A stretch of DNA of 64,000 nt from Methanofollis sp. W23 (lineage in GTDB: Archaea > Halobacteriota > Methanomicrobia > Methanomicrobiales > Methanofollaceae), in assembly GCF_017875325.1 (NCBI RefSeq), contig NZ_JAGGMN010000001.1, positions 1,880,140 through 1,944,139 of the forward strand. Reading direction: 5' to 3'. The notes below the pieces were generated by a model. The model had not been told where the DNA came from and made no database searches. It worked only from the letters and a program-made list of their open reading frames with translations. Shown here one piece after another: positions 45,404 through 54,175 of the stretch (positions are counted from its first letter, which is position 1; each line of letters opens with the position of its first letter). Made by a program: the position numbers and the translations under genes.

Positions 45404-45775
45404 TCATGGGTACGTCTTTTTTTCCGGGACCACGCCCCGCACCCCGCCCCTCGGGTCAGGGACATCCCCGACATAGCGGGGGATGAGATGGAGATGGAGG
45501 TGCGGCACCGTCTGCCCGGCAGCGGCGCCGACATTGATCCCGAGATTATACCCGTCAGGGTGATAGGCCTCCTCGATGAGCGGGCGGCACCTGGCGACGA
45601 GATCGAGGAGGGCCGCCTGTTCCCCGGCGGTCGCCTCGAAATAGGTGGGGACATGCCTGAACGGGACGATGAGGAGGTGGCCGGGGCTGACCGGGTAGCG
45701 GTCGGGACGTGCATAGGCAAGGTCGTTGCGGGCGACGACCTCGTCGGCCAGGGGATCGCAGAATGGACAACTCAT
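45404..45775 (-). CDS. HIT-family nucleotide hydrolase/transferase
   Basis: 123 residues. The catalytic triad motif HLHLHLIPR sits at about 92-100, and an N-terminal SCPFC supplies possible zinc cysteines. GYNLGINVGAAAGQTVPHLH is the classic segment before the HIT motif. HIT proteins hydrolyse nucleoside phosphoramidates or diadenosine polyphosphates. The ATG at 45775 fits a leaderless mRNA with the TATA at 45799-45806; an upstream in-frame ATG is at 45790. Confidence 0.93.
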   Translation of the reverse strand: MSCPFCDPLADEVVARNDLAYARPDRYPVSPGHLLIVPFRHVPTYFEATAGEQAALLDLVARCRPLIEEAYHPDGYNLGINVGAAAGQTVPHLHLHLIPRYVGDVPDPRGGVRGVVPEKKTYP

Positions 45776-45798
45776 GCCCAGAGGTCGCACCTCTGATC

Positions 45799-45806
45799 AT
45801 AAATAC
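45799..45806 (-). promoter_or_regulatory. TATA box of the HIT gene
   Basis: GTATTTAT on the minus strand, centred about 27 nt upstream of the ATG at 45775; a leaderless arrangement. Confidence 0.5.
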
Positions 45807-45960
45807 CTGGCAATCCCAGGCCGCGGCCCCACCAGAGCGATCATGACCCCTAAAGATTAAACCCTCCACAAATGATTTACATATAATTATTAAATATGAT
45901 GAAAATATTTAAGCTCTCTTCTGTCACCATCATCTATCATCCTACCTAAACCCATAATTC

Positions 45961-45965
45961 AGGAG
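45961..45965 (+). promoter_or_regulatory. Ribosome-binding site of the histidine kinase
   Basis: AGGAG, 5 nt before the ATG at 45971. It lies downstream of a very AT-rich promoter region (45880-45912, ACATATAATTATTAAATATG). Confidence 0.55.
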
Positions 45966-45970
45966 ATCTG

Positions 45971-47491
45971 ATGACATCCATACTTTATGTCCATAATAAC
46001 GCCCCTCCCTCCGACGAGGTCAGGGAATGCCTGGAAGACGGAGGGGCGTTCTCGGTCACCACCACCCCCTCGGCAGGCAACGCCCTCCAGGTACTGCACG
46101 ACCGTCCCTTCGACGCGATCATCTCGGCCCGCTCTACCGGAGAGAACGACGGGATCTCCCTTCTCACGCACCTCAGGGAGATCGGCGACCCGACGCCTTT
46201 CATCTATCTCACAGGGGAGGAAGACGAGAGCGTCATCCATGCACTCGCCCACGGCGCCGACCTCTGCATCTGCAGGGACTGCATCGAAGAGGACCGGCAT
46301 ACCTTCTTGAAAAAGGTCCAGGCCCTCATACATCGGAAAAAGAGGTACCCCTCCTCCTACCCCCAGTCCCGCGCCACCTTCTTCCTCGATGTCCTGCCTG
46401 CCTGGACCATGGTCCTCGACCCCCAGGGGAAGATCCTCTATGCAAACCAGGCCGCACAGGAGATCGCCTCTGACGTCCGGGGGCCTCCCAGGTCTGTCGT
46501 GACCCGTGCCGACCCCGCGCCTGCGGCGGCACCGGGCGGCGGTCTCGAAGGCATCTCCGTCCTCTCCCTGACCGTCGAAGAGTCCAGAGAACGCCTCAGG
46601 ATCGTGATCGCAGATGCCTGTGCCGGAAAAGAGACCGGGCCTGGAGAAGTCTGGCTCAAGACCCCTGGCGAGGCGCGGATCCCTGTCATGGTCAGGGCGG
46701 CGCCGGTCACCTACCTGGACGAGGACGCCGCACTCCTCGTCCTGACCGACCTCACCGAACAGATGGCCCTCCAAAAAGAACTCGAGTACCACGCCGCCGA
46801 ACTCAGACGGTTCTCTGAATCGCTGGCCAGGTACACCAAGAAACTCACCATGATGGAGGAGATCACCCGCCACGACGTCCTCAACCAGCTCACGGCCCTC
46901 CTCGCCCACCTCGAGATCGCCGGGGAGGGAGGGCCCGGAGACCACGAATATCTCGACCACCTCAAGGTGGTCCGCCAGGCCGCGACCGCCATCAGGAGGC
47001 AGGTCGAGTTCACCCGCACCTACCAGGAGGTCGGGGCCGATACCCCGCAGTGGTGTGCCCTGGAGACAATAGTGGCCGGATTGCGCCCCAGCACCCTTGC
47101 AGTCAGGTCAGAGGTGAAAGGCGTCGAAATCTATGCCGACCCCCTCTTTGAAAAAGTCTTCTTCAACCTCCTCGACAACACCGAACGCCACGGCGAGGGG
47201 GCCGGGAACGTTCTGATCTCGTGCCAGGAAAACGAACGAGGGCTGAGGATCTGCTGGGAGGACGACGGCACCGGGATCAGGGCAGACGAAAAAGAGAAGA
47301 TCTTCAGGCGTGGGCATGGACAGAACACCGGGTTCGGACTCTACCTCTCCAGGGAGATCCTCGCGAGCACCGGGATCGAGATCAGGGAGACAGGCAGAGA
47401 AGGGGAAGGGGCGCGGTTTGAGATCCTGGTCCCTGACGGCCGGTACAGGTGGGCGCAGGACCTGGCGCAGGGCCCGCACCCGTCGGCCTGA
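45971..47491 (+). CDS. Histidine kinase with degenerate receiver and PAS domains
   Basis: 506 residues, soluble. The N-terminal ~125 residues fold like a receiver (ILYVHNN, FDAIISARSTGENDG, FIYLTGEEDESV) but lack the usual DD pair and phospho-acceptor aspartate (alanine in IISAR). A PAS domain follows at about 135-265 (LPAWTMVLDPQGKILYANQA). The HisKA helix has EITRHDVLNQL at about 297-307 with the phospho-histidine. The ATPase domain shows FNLLDNTERHG, WEDDGTGI and GFGLYLSREI. No membrane segment and no cognate response regulator nearby. It likely responds to an intracellular signal. It ends 8 nt before the convergent dehydrogenase gene. Confidence 0.92.
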   Translation: MTSILYVHNNAPPSDEVRECLEDGGAFSVTTTPSAGNALQVLHDRPFDAIISARSTGENDGISLLTHLREIGDPTPFIYLTGEEDESVIHALAHGADLCICRDCIEEDRHTFLKKVQALIHRKKRYPSSYPQSRATFFLDVLPAWTMVLDPQGKILYANQAAQEIASDVRGPPRSVVTRADPAPAAAPGGGLEGISVLSLTVEESRERLRIVIADACAGKETGPGEVWLKTPGEARIPVMVRAAPVTYLDEDAALLVLTDLTEQMALQKELEYHAAELRRFSESLARYTKKLTMMEEITRHDVLNQLTALLAHLEIAGEGGPGDHEYLDHLKVVRQAATAIRRQVEFTRTYQEVGADTPQWCALETIVAGLRPSTLAVRSEVKGVEIYADPLFEKVFFNLLDNTERHGEGAGNVLISCQENERGLRICWEDDGTGIRADEKEKIFRRGHGQNTGFGLYLSREILASTGIEIRETGREGEGARFEILVPDGRYRWAQDLAQGPHPSA

Positions 47492-47499
47492 CCCGGTGA

Positions 47500-48927
47500 T
47501 CACCCCCGCCGGTGCAGGACCATCAGCCGCGGCTCGGTCATCTCCTCGATCGCATACCGCGGCCCTTCCCTGCCCACGCCTGAGGCCTTCACCCCGCCGT
47601 AGGGCATGGCGTCGGCCCGAAAGGTCGGGACGTCGTTGACGATCAGGCCGCCGACCTCGCACTCGTCGAAGGCGTGAAAGGCGCGGTCGAGCCGGGTGGT
47701 GAAGATCCCGGCCTGCAGCCCGAAGGGGGAGTCGTTCACCCTCGCGAGCACCTCGTCGAAGTCGTCGAAGGGGGTGACGGTGATCACCGGCGCAAACATC
47801 TCGGTGGCATTCACCCGCATCTCAGGGAGGGTGTCGGTGAGGACGGTCGGGGCAAAGAGGGTGCCGGTCCGCGTCCCCCCGGCAAGGACGGTCGCCCCGT
47901 CCTCGACCGCCTCCCCGACCTTTTCTTCGGCCGCCGCCGCGGCCTCTTCAGAGATCATCGGCCCGACGTCGACGCCCCCGTCCCTCGGGTCGCCGCTCAC
48001 GAGCGCCCCGGTCCGTTCCAGGACCATCTCCAGGCATGTCCGGAAGACCGAACGGTGAATGAAGACCCGCTGGACCGAGATGCAGACCTGGCCGGCGCCA
48101 GAAAACCCGCCCTGCACGATCCGCTCGGCGGCGTACGGGAGGTCGGCGTCCTCGTCCACGACGACCGCGGCGTTCCCGCCGAGTTCGAGGCCGACCCGCG
48201 TTCTCCCGGCGATCGCGCGGAGGTGCCACCCGACCGCCGGGCTCCCGGTGAAGGAGAGGAAGGCGATCCTGTCGTCCCGCACCATCCTTTCGGCAAGGTC
48301 GGTGGTGCACGGGACGACCGAGACGGCCTCTGCCGGATACCCGGCCTCGACGAGGAGGTCGCCGAGGACGAGCCCTGAGAGCGGGGTCTTTGAGGAAGGC
48401 CTGTGGACCACGGCGTTGCCGGCGGCCACGGCCGGCCCGATCTTGTGACAGGCAAGGTTGAAAGGGAAGTTGAAGGGCGTGACCGCAAGCACGATGCCGA
48501 GAGGGACACGGCGGAGGTAGCCGGTCCGCCCGGTCGTGGCCTGGGTGAGGTCGAGGGGGATCACCTCGCCGTAGATCCGCCCCGCCTCCTCGGCCGAGAG
48601 GAGAAGGGTCTCGACGGCACGCGCCACCTCGGCCCTCGCAAGGACCGCGGTCTTCCCGCTCTCCAGGGTGATCGTCTCCGCGATCTCGTCGCTCCAGTCT
48701 TCGATGAGGGCGGCAAGGCGGGTGAGCACGCCGGTCCGTGCATGCGTCGGGAGCCGCCTGGTGCGTTCAAACCCCAGTTCCGCCGCACCGACGGCGTCCT
48801 CCAGGTCGGCCTGGCCGGCGAGGCAGACGGTGCCGACGAGGGCGTGGTCGTACGGGAATCTGACCTCAAGGATCTCTTCGCTCGTCCGCCGCTCCCCGCC
48901 GACAAGGAAAGGTCGAGGCTCTGTCAT
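47500..48927 (-). CDS. Aldehyde dehydrogenase, probable lactaldehyde dehydrogenase
   Basis: 475 residues, complete ALDH fold. VTPFNFPFNLACHKIGPAVA and GNAVVHRPSSKTPL form the NAD(P)-binding part. The catalytic glutamate lies in LELGGNA, and the catalytic cysteine in GAGQVCISVQRV. MFAPVITVTPFDDFDEVL and PYGGVKASGVGREG close the fold. It is similar in layout to archaeal CofA, which makes lactate for coenzyme F420; that assignment is probable, not proven. The ATG at 48927 (MTEPRPFLV) is preferred over an upstream one at 48969 that gives a proline-rich extension. Confidence 0.88.
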   Translation of the reverse strand: MTEPRPFLVGGERRTSEEILEVRFPYDHALVGTVCLAGQADLEDAVGAAELGFERTRRLPTHARTGVLTRLAALIEDWSDEIAETITLESGKTAVLARAEVARAVETLLLSAEEAGRIYGEVIPLDLTQATTGRTGYLRRVPLGIVLAVTPFNFPFNLACHKIGPAVAAGNAVVHRPSSKTPLSGLVLGDLLVEAGYPAEAVSVVPCTTDLAERMVRDDRIAFLSFTGSPAVGWHLRAIAGRTRVGLELGGNAAVVVDEDADLPYAAERIVQGGFSGAGQVCISVQRVFIHRSVFRTCLEMVLERTGALVSGDPRDGGVDVGPMISEEAAAAAEEKVGEAVEDGATVLAGGTRTGTLFAPTVLTDTLPEMRVNATEMFAPVITVTPFDDFDEVLARVNDSPFGLQAGIFTTRLDRAFHAFDECEVGGLIVNDVPTFRADAMPYGGVKASGVGREGPRYAIEEMTEPRLMVLHRRG

Positions 48928-48988
48928 GGAAGGGGATCTGGGCAGACCTGGATATGGAGGTTTCGGCATGGGGTCGGCCGGGAAGGTT

Positions 48989-48997
48989 CATATAGAA
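48989..48997 (+). promoter_or_regulatory. TATA box of the TPR membrane protein
   Basis: CATATAGAA, about 55 nt before the ATG at 49047. It places transcription start near 49019, beyond the alternative GTG at 49011. Confidence 0.45.
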
Positions 48998-49046
48998 TAG
49001 TGTACCGGGTGTGAGCACCGGTGCCCGGGGGAGGACGTGGGGCGGG

Positions 49047-52000
49047 ATGGACTCTCGACTGTGCAGAATAGATTCTCCAGGTCGGTTCTGGATCATCTTG
49101 ATACTCACGATACTCGTGATCCTCCTGGCAATTGGGGTCATAGTCTGGGAGACCGTCGCGCTCCTGCACGTTCTCCTTCGCACGATCCCCGAGACCATGC
49201 TGGCACCAATTCTCATATCTCTCGCACTCCTTTTCATCGTGGGAATATTCTGGCTGGAGGTGCCTGACTGCAGGTGCATCCGGACGATCCGATCCACGCG
49301 CACGCAGATCAGAATATCCCTGCTTCCCGGAGAGATCAGGGTCAAAAAAGCCTACTCTCGGTTCATGTCCTGGGTCAACAGGACGATGTGTATTCTCCTG
49401 AAAAATCTCGTGATCAGCACCGGGATCGTCTGGGTCTTCATCCTCCTCGACCTGGTGGTGCACGACCTCTCCAGGGATGAACTGAAAAGTCTTGTCTCCT
49501 ATATCCTCCAGAGTCTCAACACCCTCTTCACCCTTGATCTCATCGCCCCGATCCTGATCCTCACTATCGTACTCTTCATCCTCGGACTGCTCAACCGGGC
49601 GCGAAACACCCTGATCATCGAGGATGTGCAGAGGGCAGAGAAAAAGAACGACAAAAAAGAGAAGAAGGACGAGAAAAAGGGATCCCCCAACTACCACCTG
49701 ATCCTCATCGAGGAACTCAACCGGATCTACCAGATTTACAGCGATGTCGACGAACAGCGTCCCATAAAAACCTCGATGGCAGAAAAATGCGACATCACCT
49801 CGGCGTCTCTGAGGGCAGGGAGTCTGGACTCTCTCCTCAACAGCGCGACCCTTGCAGAGACCGCCGTCACTCTCGGTCCGGTCTCGGTCCCGTCCAACTT
49901 TCTGCTGTCCCTGACCAACAGGGTGCTGAAGGGCCCCCGCCTCCTCCTCTCGGTCGACCGTGAGGACAGGACGGTCAGACTCAGCGCGGTGCTGACATCT
50001 CCAAAAAACCTCAGTTGGCAGGTCACGCGCACGATCCCGCATGCGCCCCCGACCGAAGAACACCCTGACAATGATATGGTCAGAGAACTTGCCTGCCGGA
50101 TCTTCACCGGCATGACACGCGGCAAGACCCAGCGCTGGGAAGCGACAGAGGCATTTGTCGAAGGACTCGAGAATTACCGCAAAGGCCTCAGGTCACCGAA
50201 AGACCAGATTTTCTATCTCAAAGAGGCAGAGGACAAATTTTTCAAGGCGCTCGGATATGATGAAGGCTACAAATTCGCCTGGTACAACCTCGGCGTCGTC
50301 TATAGTGAGATGAAACGACATGACGCCGCAGAGAAGGCGTTTTCTCGTGCAGCCGAGATCGATCACTCACAGTGGGAACCCTACTATGCAAAGGCGGTGA
50401 ATGCCAGGCACCAGATCATAACTGATACAGAAAGAACGTTCTGCAAAGCGGCCACGCAAAAATGTCCGCCCCTTCAGGACAGGACTCCGGATCCTGCCGC
50501 AAAGTATCAGGAGATCATCGCACACCTCGACCAGGCAGAGAGAGTCCTGAAAAAAAAGCGCCGCAATGATGTTTCAGAGGTCTTCATGGTGAGGGGCGAG
50601 ACCTATCTCAGGATATATCGAATGAGCAAGGATCAGGACGACCTCGACCAGGGCGTCTCCGACCTCAGGGAGGCGACCCTCGCAGGATGGAGGCGGTACC
50701 GGGCCCATCTTGCATCCTCGCCGACCACGGTCTCCGAACTTGCCAGAGAGGAGACCGCATGCCGACTGATGCAGGAGTCCCTCAGTTCTCTCGCCTATGC
50801 CTATGCCCACACTAACCGCAGCGAGGCCGAGTGCCTCATCTCCCATGCCATCTCCATCGACCCGACCTGCCCTGAGGTCTACTTCACCTGCGGCCGGATC
50901 CATCTCATGGAGGAGCAGAAGGAGAAGGCGGTTCGGGCGTTCAGGACGGCGACCGAGATCGCCCCGCAGAGGATGAAATATTGCCTGGCCCTCGCGATCG
51001 CCGAGTGTCTCACGGACGCTGATAAGATAGACGGATGTCCTCAGGTCATCGAGAAGAAGATCGGTGGATGCCTTCAGATCATCGACGGGGGCAGTACGAA
51101 TGATACAGAGATGGAAAGAGAACTCTGCGCTGAGGTGAGCGAGGAAGAATGGATCGAGATCGACGAGATGGTAAAAGATCTGAAAAGTGAAGATCCAAAA
51201 AATAAGTGTGAGAAAAAAGAGGACCAAGATAAAATTAGAGACGATCTCAATGATCTCCACGCCCTATGTTGCAAGGTCCACAAGGAGGAGATCACCGATA
51301 TCGCCACGTACAGCAGGAACAAAAAGAGCGAACTCCACACCACATGGCAGCAGTACTGGGAAGAGCCGCTCACCTTCCAGGAGCACTATGACCTTGCACG
51401 CCTCCATTATCAGGAGAAGAGATACCGCCTCGCGATCCAATTCCTGGAGACGACACTCCCGCTCAGGCCCCAGGATCCACGCGCCTCCGAGTACATCGGG
51501 ATCGCCTCGGTACAATATGTCCTCTCCTCTCATCCCCGCGATTATGCTACCATCCTGGAGAAGGGCGAGAAAAACCTGGAGAACGCCCTCCAGATCTACC
51601 GGCACCGGATTTACAAGATCCTTGAGGCGGAGAGCAACGCCGAGGTATTTCTGAAAGGGATCGTACGCACCTATTACTGGCTCGGGCGCCTCTTATCGAT
51701 CAAGCAGAGGTATCCCGAGGCGATCGAGAAATTTCAACTCGCCACCCAGCTTGCAGAGGACTCATGCAGAGGGTACACATCTGACCTGAAGACAGGACTG
51801 ACCTCCCGGCTTGCATGGGCGTATCTGAGAAACCAGGACTATGACCTGGCAGAAATTAAATTTAGAGAGACAATTCTTCTCGCTGAGAACCATCTCCATA
51901 CTGATCTCAGTGGAGATCTCGAAGATGAGATCAAGGGCCGGGAGATCACATATTGTTCCTATCTTGGCCTGGCATATTCATTTTTTCTCCGTGGCATTGC

Positions 52001-52532
52001 CCCTGATGAGACCAAGTCTTATCTGAACAAAGCAAAGAAGATCGAAGAGAAAAACGCTCCCCGTTATTCCGGTTGTCATGCATCGTGCCTGGGGCTCTAT
52101 GAATACACCAGGTCTCATTCAGATCCAGGAGACAAAAGAAGATGCCTTGAAGAGAGCATCACCCTGCTCACCAAAGGCCTGGAGGGGAGACCGACGGCGG
52201 GGAAGTACCTCGCCCTGGCCAGGGCCTGCATCTCATGTGGAGAACTGGAGGGGTCAAAGCCGGTTTCTGAGAGGAAACCTACTGAAGAAAAATACACTGC
52301 CATGGCCAAGACCTATGTTTCCTTCGGGGCACTGAAGGAGGAAATACAGGATCCAGAGGAAGAGGAGAACCAAATTCCAGAGGAGAAGCCAGTGATCCCG
52401 GCAAAGATGCCATACCTCTCCCGCGCACAGGAGTGCCTCGCCCGTGCGAGGGAGATGGATCACTTCAGGAGACATGCCGACGAGATCGAGAGGCTCAGCA
52501 CACGGGTCGAGCGATGCCTAAAACCAAAGTGA
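49047..52532 (+). CDS. Large membrane-anchored TPR protein
   Basis: 1161 residues. Four membrane segments fall at about 15-36, 51-71, 114-138 and 160-182. A Lys/Asp/Glu-rich linker follows (KKNDKKEKKDEKKG, about 202-215), then a ~130-residue mixed domain (SLRAGSLDSLLNSATLAETA). From about 340 to the end are helical repeats: clear TPRs are FAWYNLGVVYSEMKRHDAAE (about 405), PEVYFTCGRIHLMEEQKEKA (about 605), YDLARLHYQEKRYRLAIQFL (about 780) and YYWLGRLLSIKQRYPEAIEK (about 865). The C-terminus carries two similar 40-residue units around KPVSERKPTEEKYTAMAKTY. The internal GC is lower than the neighbours. The ATG is chosen over a GTG at 49011, which precedes the expected transcription start. Function unknown; probably a cytoplasmic scaffold. 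Confidence 0.85.
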   Translation: MDSRLCRIDSPGRFWIILILTILVILLAIGVIVWETVALLHVLLRTIPETMLAPILISLALLFIVGIFWLEVPDCRCIRTIRSTRTQIRISLLPGEIRVKKAYSRFMSWVNRTMCILLKNLVISTGIVWVFILLDLVVHDLSRDELKSLVSYILQSLNTLFTLDLIAPILILTIVLFILGLLNRARNTLIIEDVQRAEKKNDKKEKKDEKKGSPNYHLILIEELNRIYQIYSDVDEQRPIKTSMAEKCDITSASLRAGSLDSLLNSATLAETAVTLGPVSVPSNFLLSLTNRVLKGPRLLLSVDREDRTVRLSAVLTSPKNLSWQVTRTIPHAPPTEEHPDNDMVRELACRIFTGMTRGKTQRWEATEAFVEGLENYRKGLRSPKDQIFYLKEAEDKFFKALGYDEGYKFAWYNLGVVYSEMKRHDAAEKAFSRAAEIDHSQWEPYYAKAVNARHQIITDTERTFCKAATQKCPPLQDRTPDPAAKYQEIIAHLDQAERVLKKKRRNDVSEVFMVRGETYLRIYRMSKDQDDLDQGVSDLREATLAGWRRYRAHLASSPTTVSELAREETACRLMQESLSSLAYAYAHTNRSEAECLISHAISIDPTCPEVYFTCGRIHLMEEQKEKAVRAFRTATEIAPQRMKYCLALAIAECLTDADKIDGCPQVIEKKIGGCLQIIDGGSTNDTEMERELCAEVSEEEWIEIDEMVKDLKSEDPKNKCEKKEDQDKIRDDLNDLHALCCKVHKEEITDIATYSRNKKSELHTTWQQYWEEPLTFQEHYDLARLHYQEKRYRLAIQFLETTLPLRPQDPRASEYIGIASVQYVLSSHPRDYATILEKGEKNLENALQIYRHRIYKILEAESNAEVFLKGIVRTYYWLGRLLSIKQRYPEAIEKFQLATQLAEDSCRGYTSDLKTGLTSRLAWAYLRNQDYDLAEIKFRETILLAENHLHTDLSGDLEDEIKGREITYCSYLGLAYSFFLRGIAPDETKSYLNKAKKIEEKNAPRYSGCHASCLGLYEYTRSHSDPGDKRRCLEESITLLTKGLEGRPTAGKYLALARACISCGELEGSKPVSERKPTEEKYTAMAKTYVSFGALKEEIQDPEEEENQIPEEKPVIPAKMPYLSRAQECLARAREMDHFRRHADEIERLSTRVERCLKPK

Positions 52533-52562
52533 CGTGAGAGGAGAGGAGCGGGATGATCCTCT

Positions 52563-52752
52563 GGCTCTGTAGAAATCCTCTTGATGCATCTCTCTGGCGG
52601 GGGGCGTGGCGCCCCCCCGAACCCCCGGGGCCACGATAGGGGCAGGAAGGCAGAATAGATGACCATAAAGAGAGTGCTGCCGACCTCGACCTATCATGAA
52701 GGGGGGTGACACACGTCTCCCCCACACAAGAGGAGAGGGTTTCTACAGAGCC
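52563..52752. repeat. MITE-like element with perfect 13-bp inverted ends
   Basis: GGCTCTGTAGAAA (52563-52575) and TTTCTACAGAGCC (52740-52752) are perfect inverted repeats. Inside: AATCCTCTTGATGCATC, GGGGCGTGGCGCCCCCC (hairpin), AGATGACCATAAAGAGAGTG (identical to 45006-45025), CCTCGACCTATCATG and GGGTGACACACGTC. Length 190 bp, no coding sequence, no transposase. Confidence 0.72.
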
Positions 52753-54175
52753 GATCCTTTCTGCCTGAATATGGACCTCTCGCCTTCCCCAGATCATCTG
52801 CTGGAACAAACGTCAGTCAGCGAGGGCGAAAAGAGCTCATTTTTCCCGTCCACTGAAGATCGAAGAGTTTCGGCTTTGTAGAGCCTTCAGGATGGCCATC
52901 TCTGAGGGGGGCGTGGCGCCCCCCTACTCCTGTGCGACGCGAGAGGGCAGGGGCGGTAACGCACTCGTCATCTTCTCGCCCTTATCGTGGTCCAGAGGGT
53001 CCAGGGCAGTGTCCCAGGCGCCGAGAGGGGAGGGAGAATCACGCTTGCCTACAGAGTCCTACAAAGCGGGGGGGAGCGTGATGCAACCGCCTTCCCATAG
53101 ATTTTCCCCAGATAAAGATAGGGACAGAAGGCGGAGAGGGGACCATGAAGAGGGTATTACCATCCGCCGCCTATCTTCGTATCCAGTTCCCTGTCGCAGA
53201 GAACAGTCAAGGAGCATATCCCAAAACTCTCTTGAGGTGAAGATCTCCTTGAACCGAAGTGCTTCCTTCCAGAAATTCAAAACGCTCTCCTCCACGGAGG
53301 GCGTGCCGCCCCCCTGAGCCTCCACTGATGAAGATTGGCGGAGGGGTGCGTTCCGTCTTCATGGTTTATTCTCTGCCTTCCCGAGCCAATCGCCATCGCG
53401 AAGGTCCGGGGGAGGCGATGAAGAATCCCTCCATCTCTCCCTCCTCGCGTCCATGATTTTCACCACCTGACCCCCTCACGATTGAGAGAGGAGGCGGAGA
53501 GAAGAGGCCTGAACCACGGAGTGCCGTCTTCGACTGAATCCAGACACCGAAGATGAATGGGAGGGATCAATACACTCTCCAGTCTTCAAGAGTAAGCCTC
53601 ATGCCACCAGTAATCCTGAATGGGAATCCCAGAGTATTGACTCCAGAGATTGTTGATCAAGCCAAAATAGTGACAGCACCGCCATCGAATGAGACTCGCT
53701 CCCCGGGCATACGTGTTCTGTCTCCTCCAGAGAAGACACAAAAACACCCTGTGCTCGTCCATGCCCGGTAGAGTCGCCGAAAGGGTCGGGGTGTGGTGGT
53801 GTGTGGTGTCACAGACGTGGGTTACCAGGGCGTCATGACCCGTCCAGGCGGTGTCCCACCTGACCTGACCGGGCTTAGAAGGTGCCAATCGTCAGCACAG
53901 GGACAGTCTGAAACGGGACTCGCCCATACACACTCCCCTGAAGACAGGCTGCATGCAGCCAGCCATGGTGCCCGCCAGCACCAGACCATGCCGCAGCCGG
54001 CACAGGTGTCTTCAGGAGAATGCAGAGAGGGCGAAGGCCCCGATCCGTTTTTGGGTCCATGGTTCTTCTCCTCCCTTCCCCCCGGCACTCATACCAGGCG
54101 ACTCCATAGAATAGGTCGCCATGAAAGGATATAACAAAACACGGTCCTGGCGGTTCGTACCCTGAACCGGGAAGT
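52753..54175. repeat. Repeat-rich gap before the kinase operon
   Basis: Further copies of GGCTTTGTAGA (52873), CTACAGAGTCCTACAAAGC (53048-53066) and the WKEALRF block (53211-53300). From about 53540 to 54150 base composition is more even and no repeat is recognised; no frame there is convincing on either strand. This last part may hold a decayed gene. Confidence 0.55.

Noticed and set aside
53586-54088. Trp/Cys-rich frames that hinted at a transposase remnant
   Set aside because: No DDE or HUH motif, no inverted ends, and frames break on both strands.
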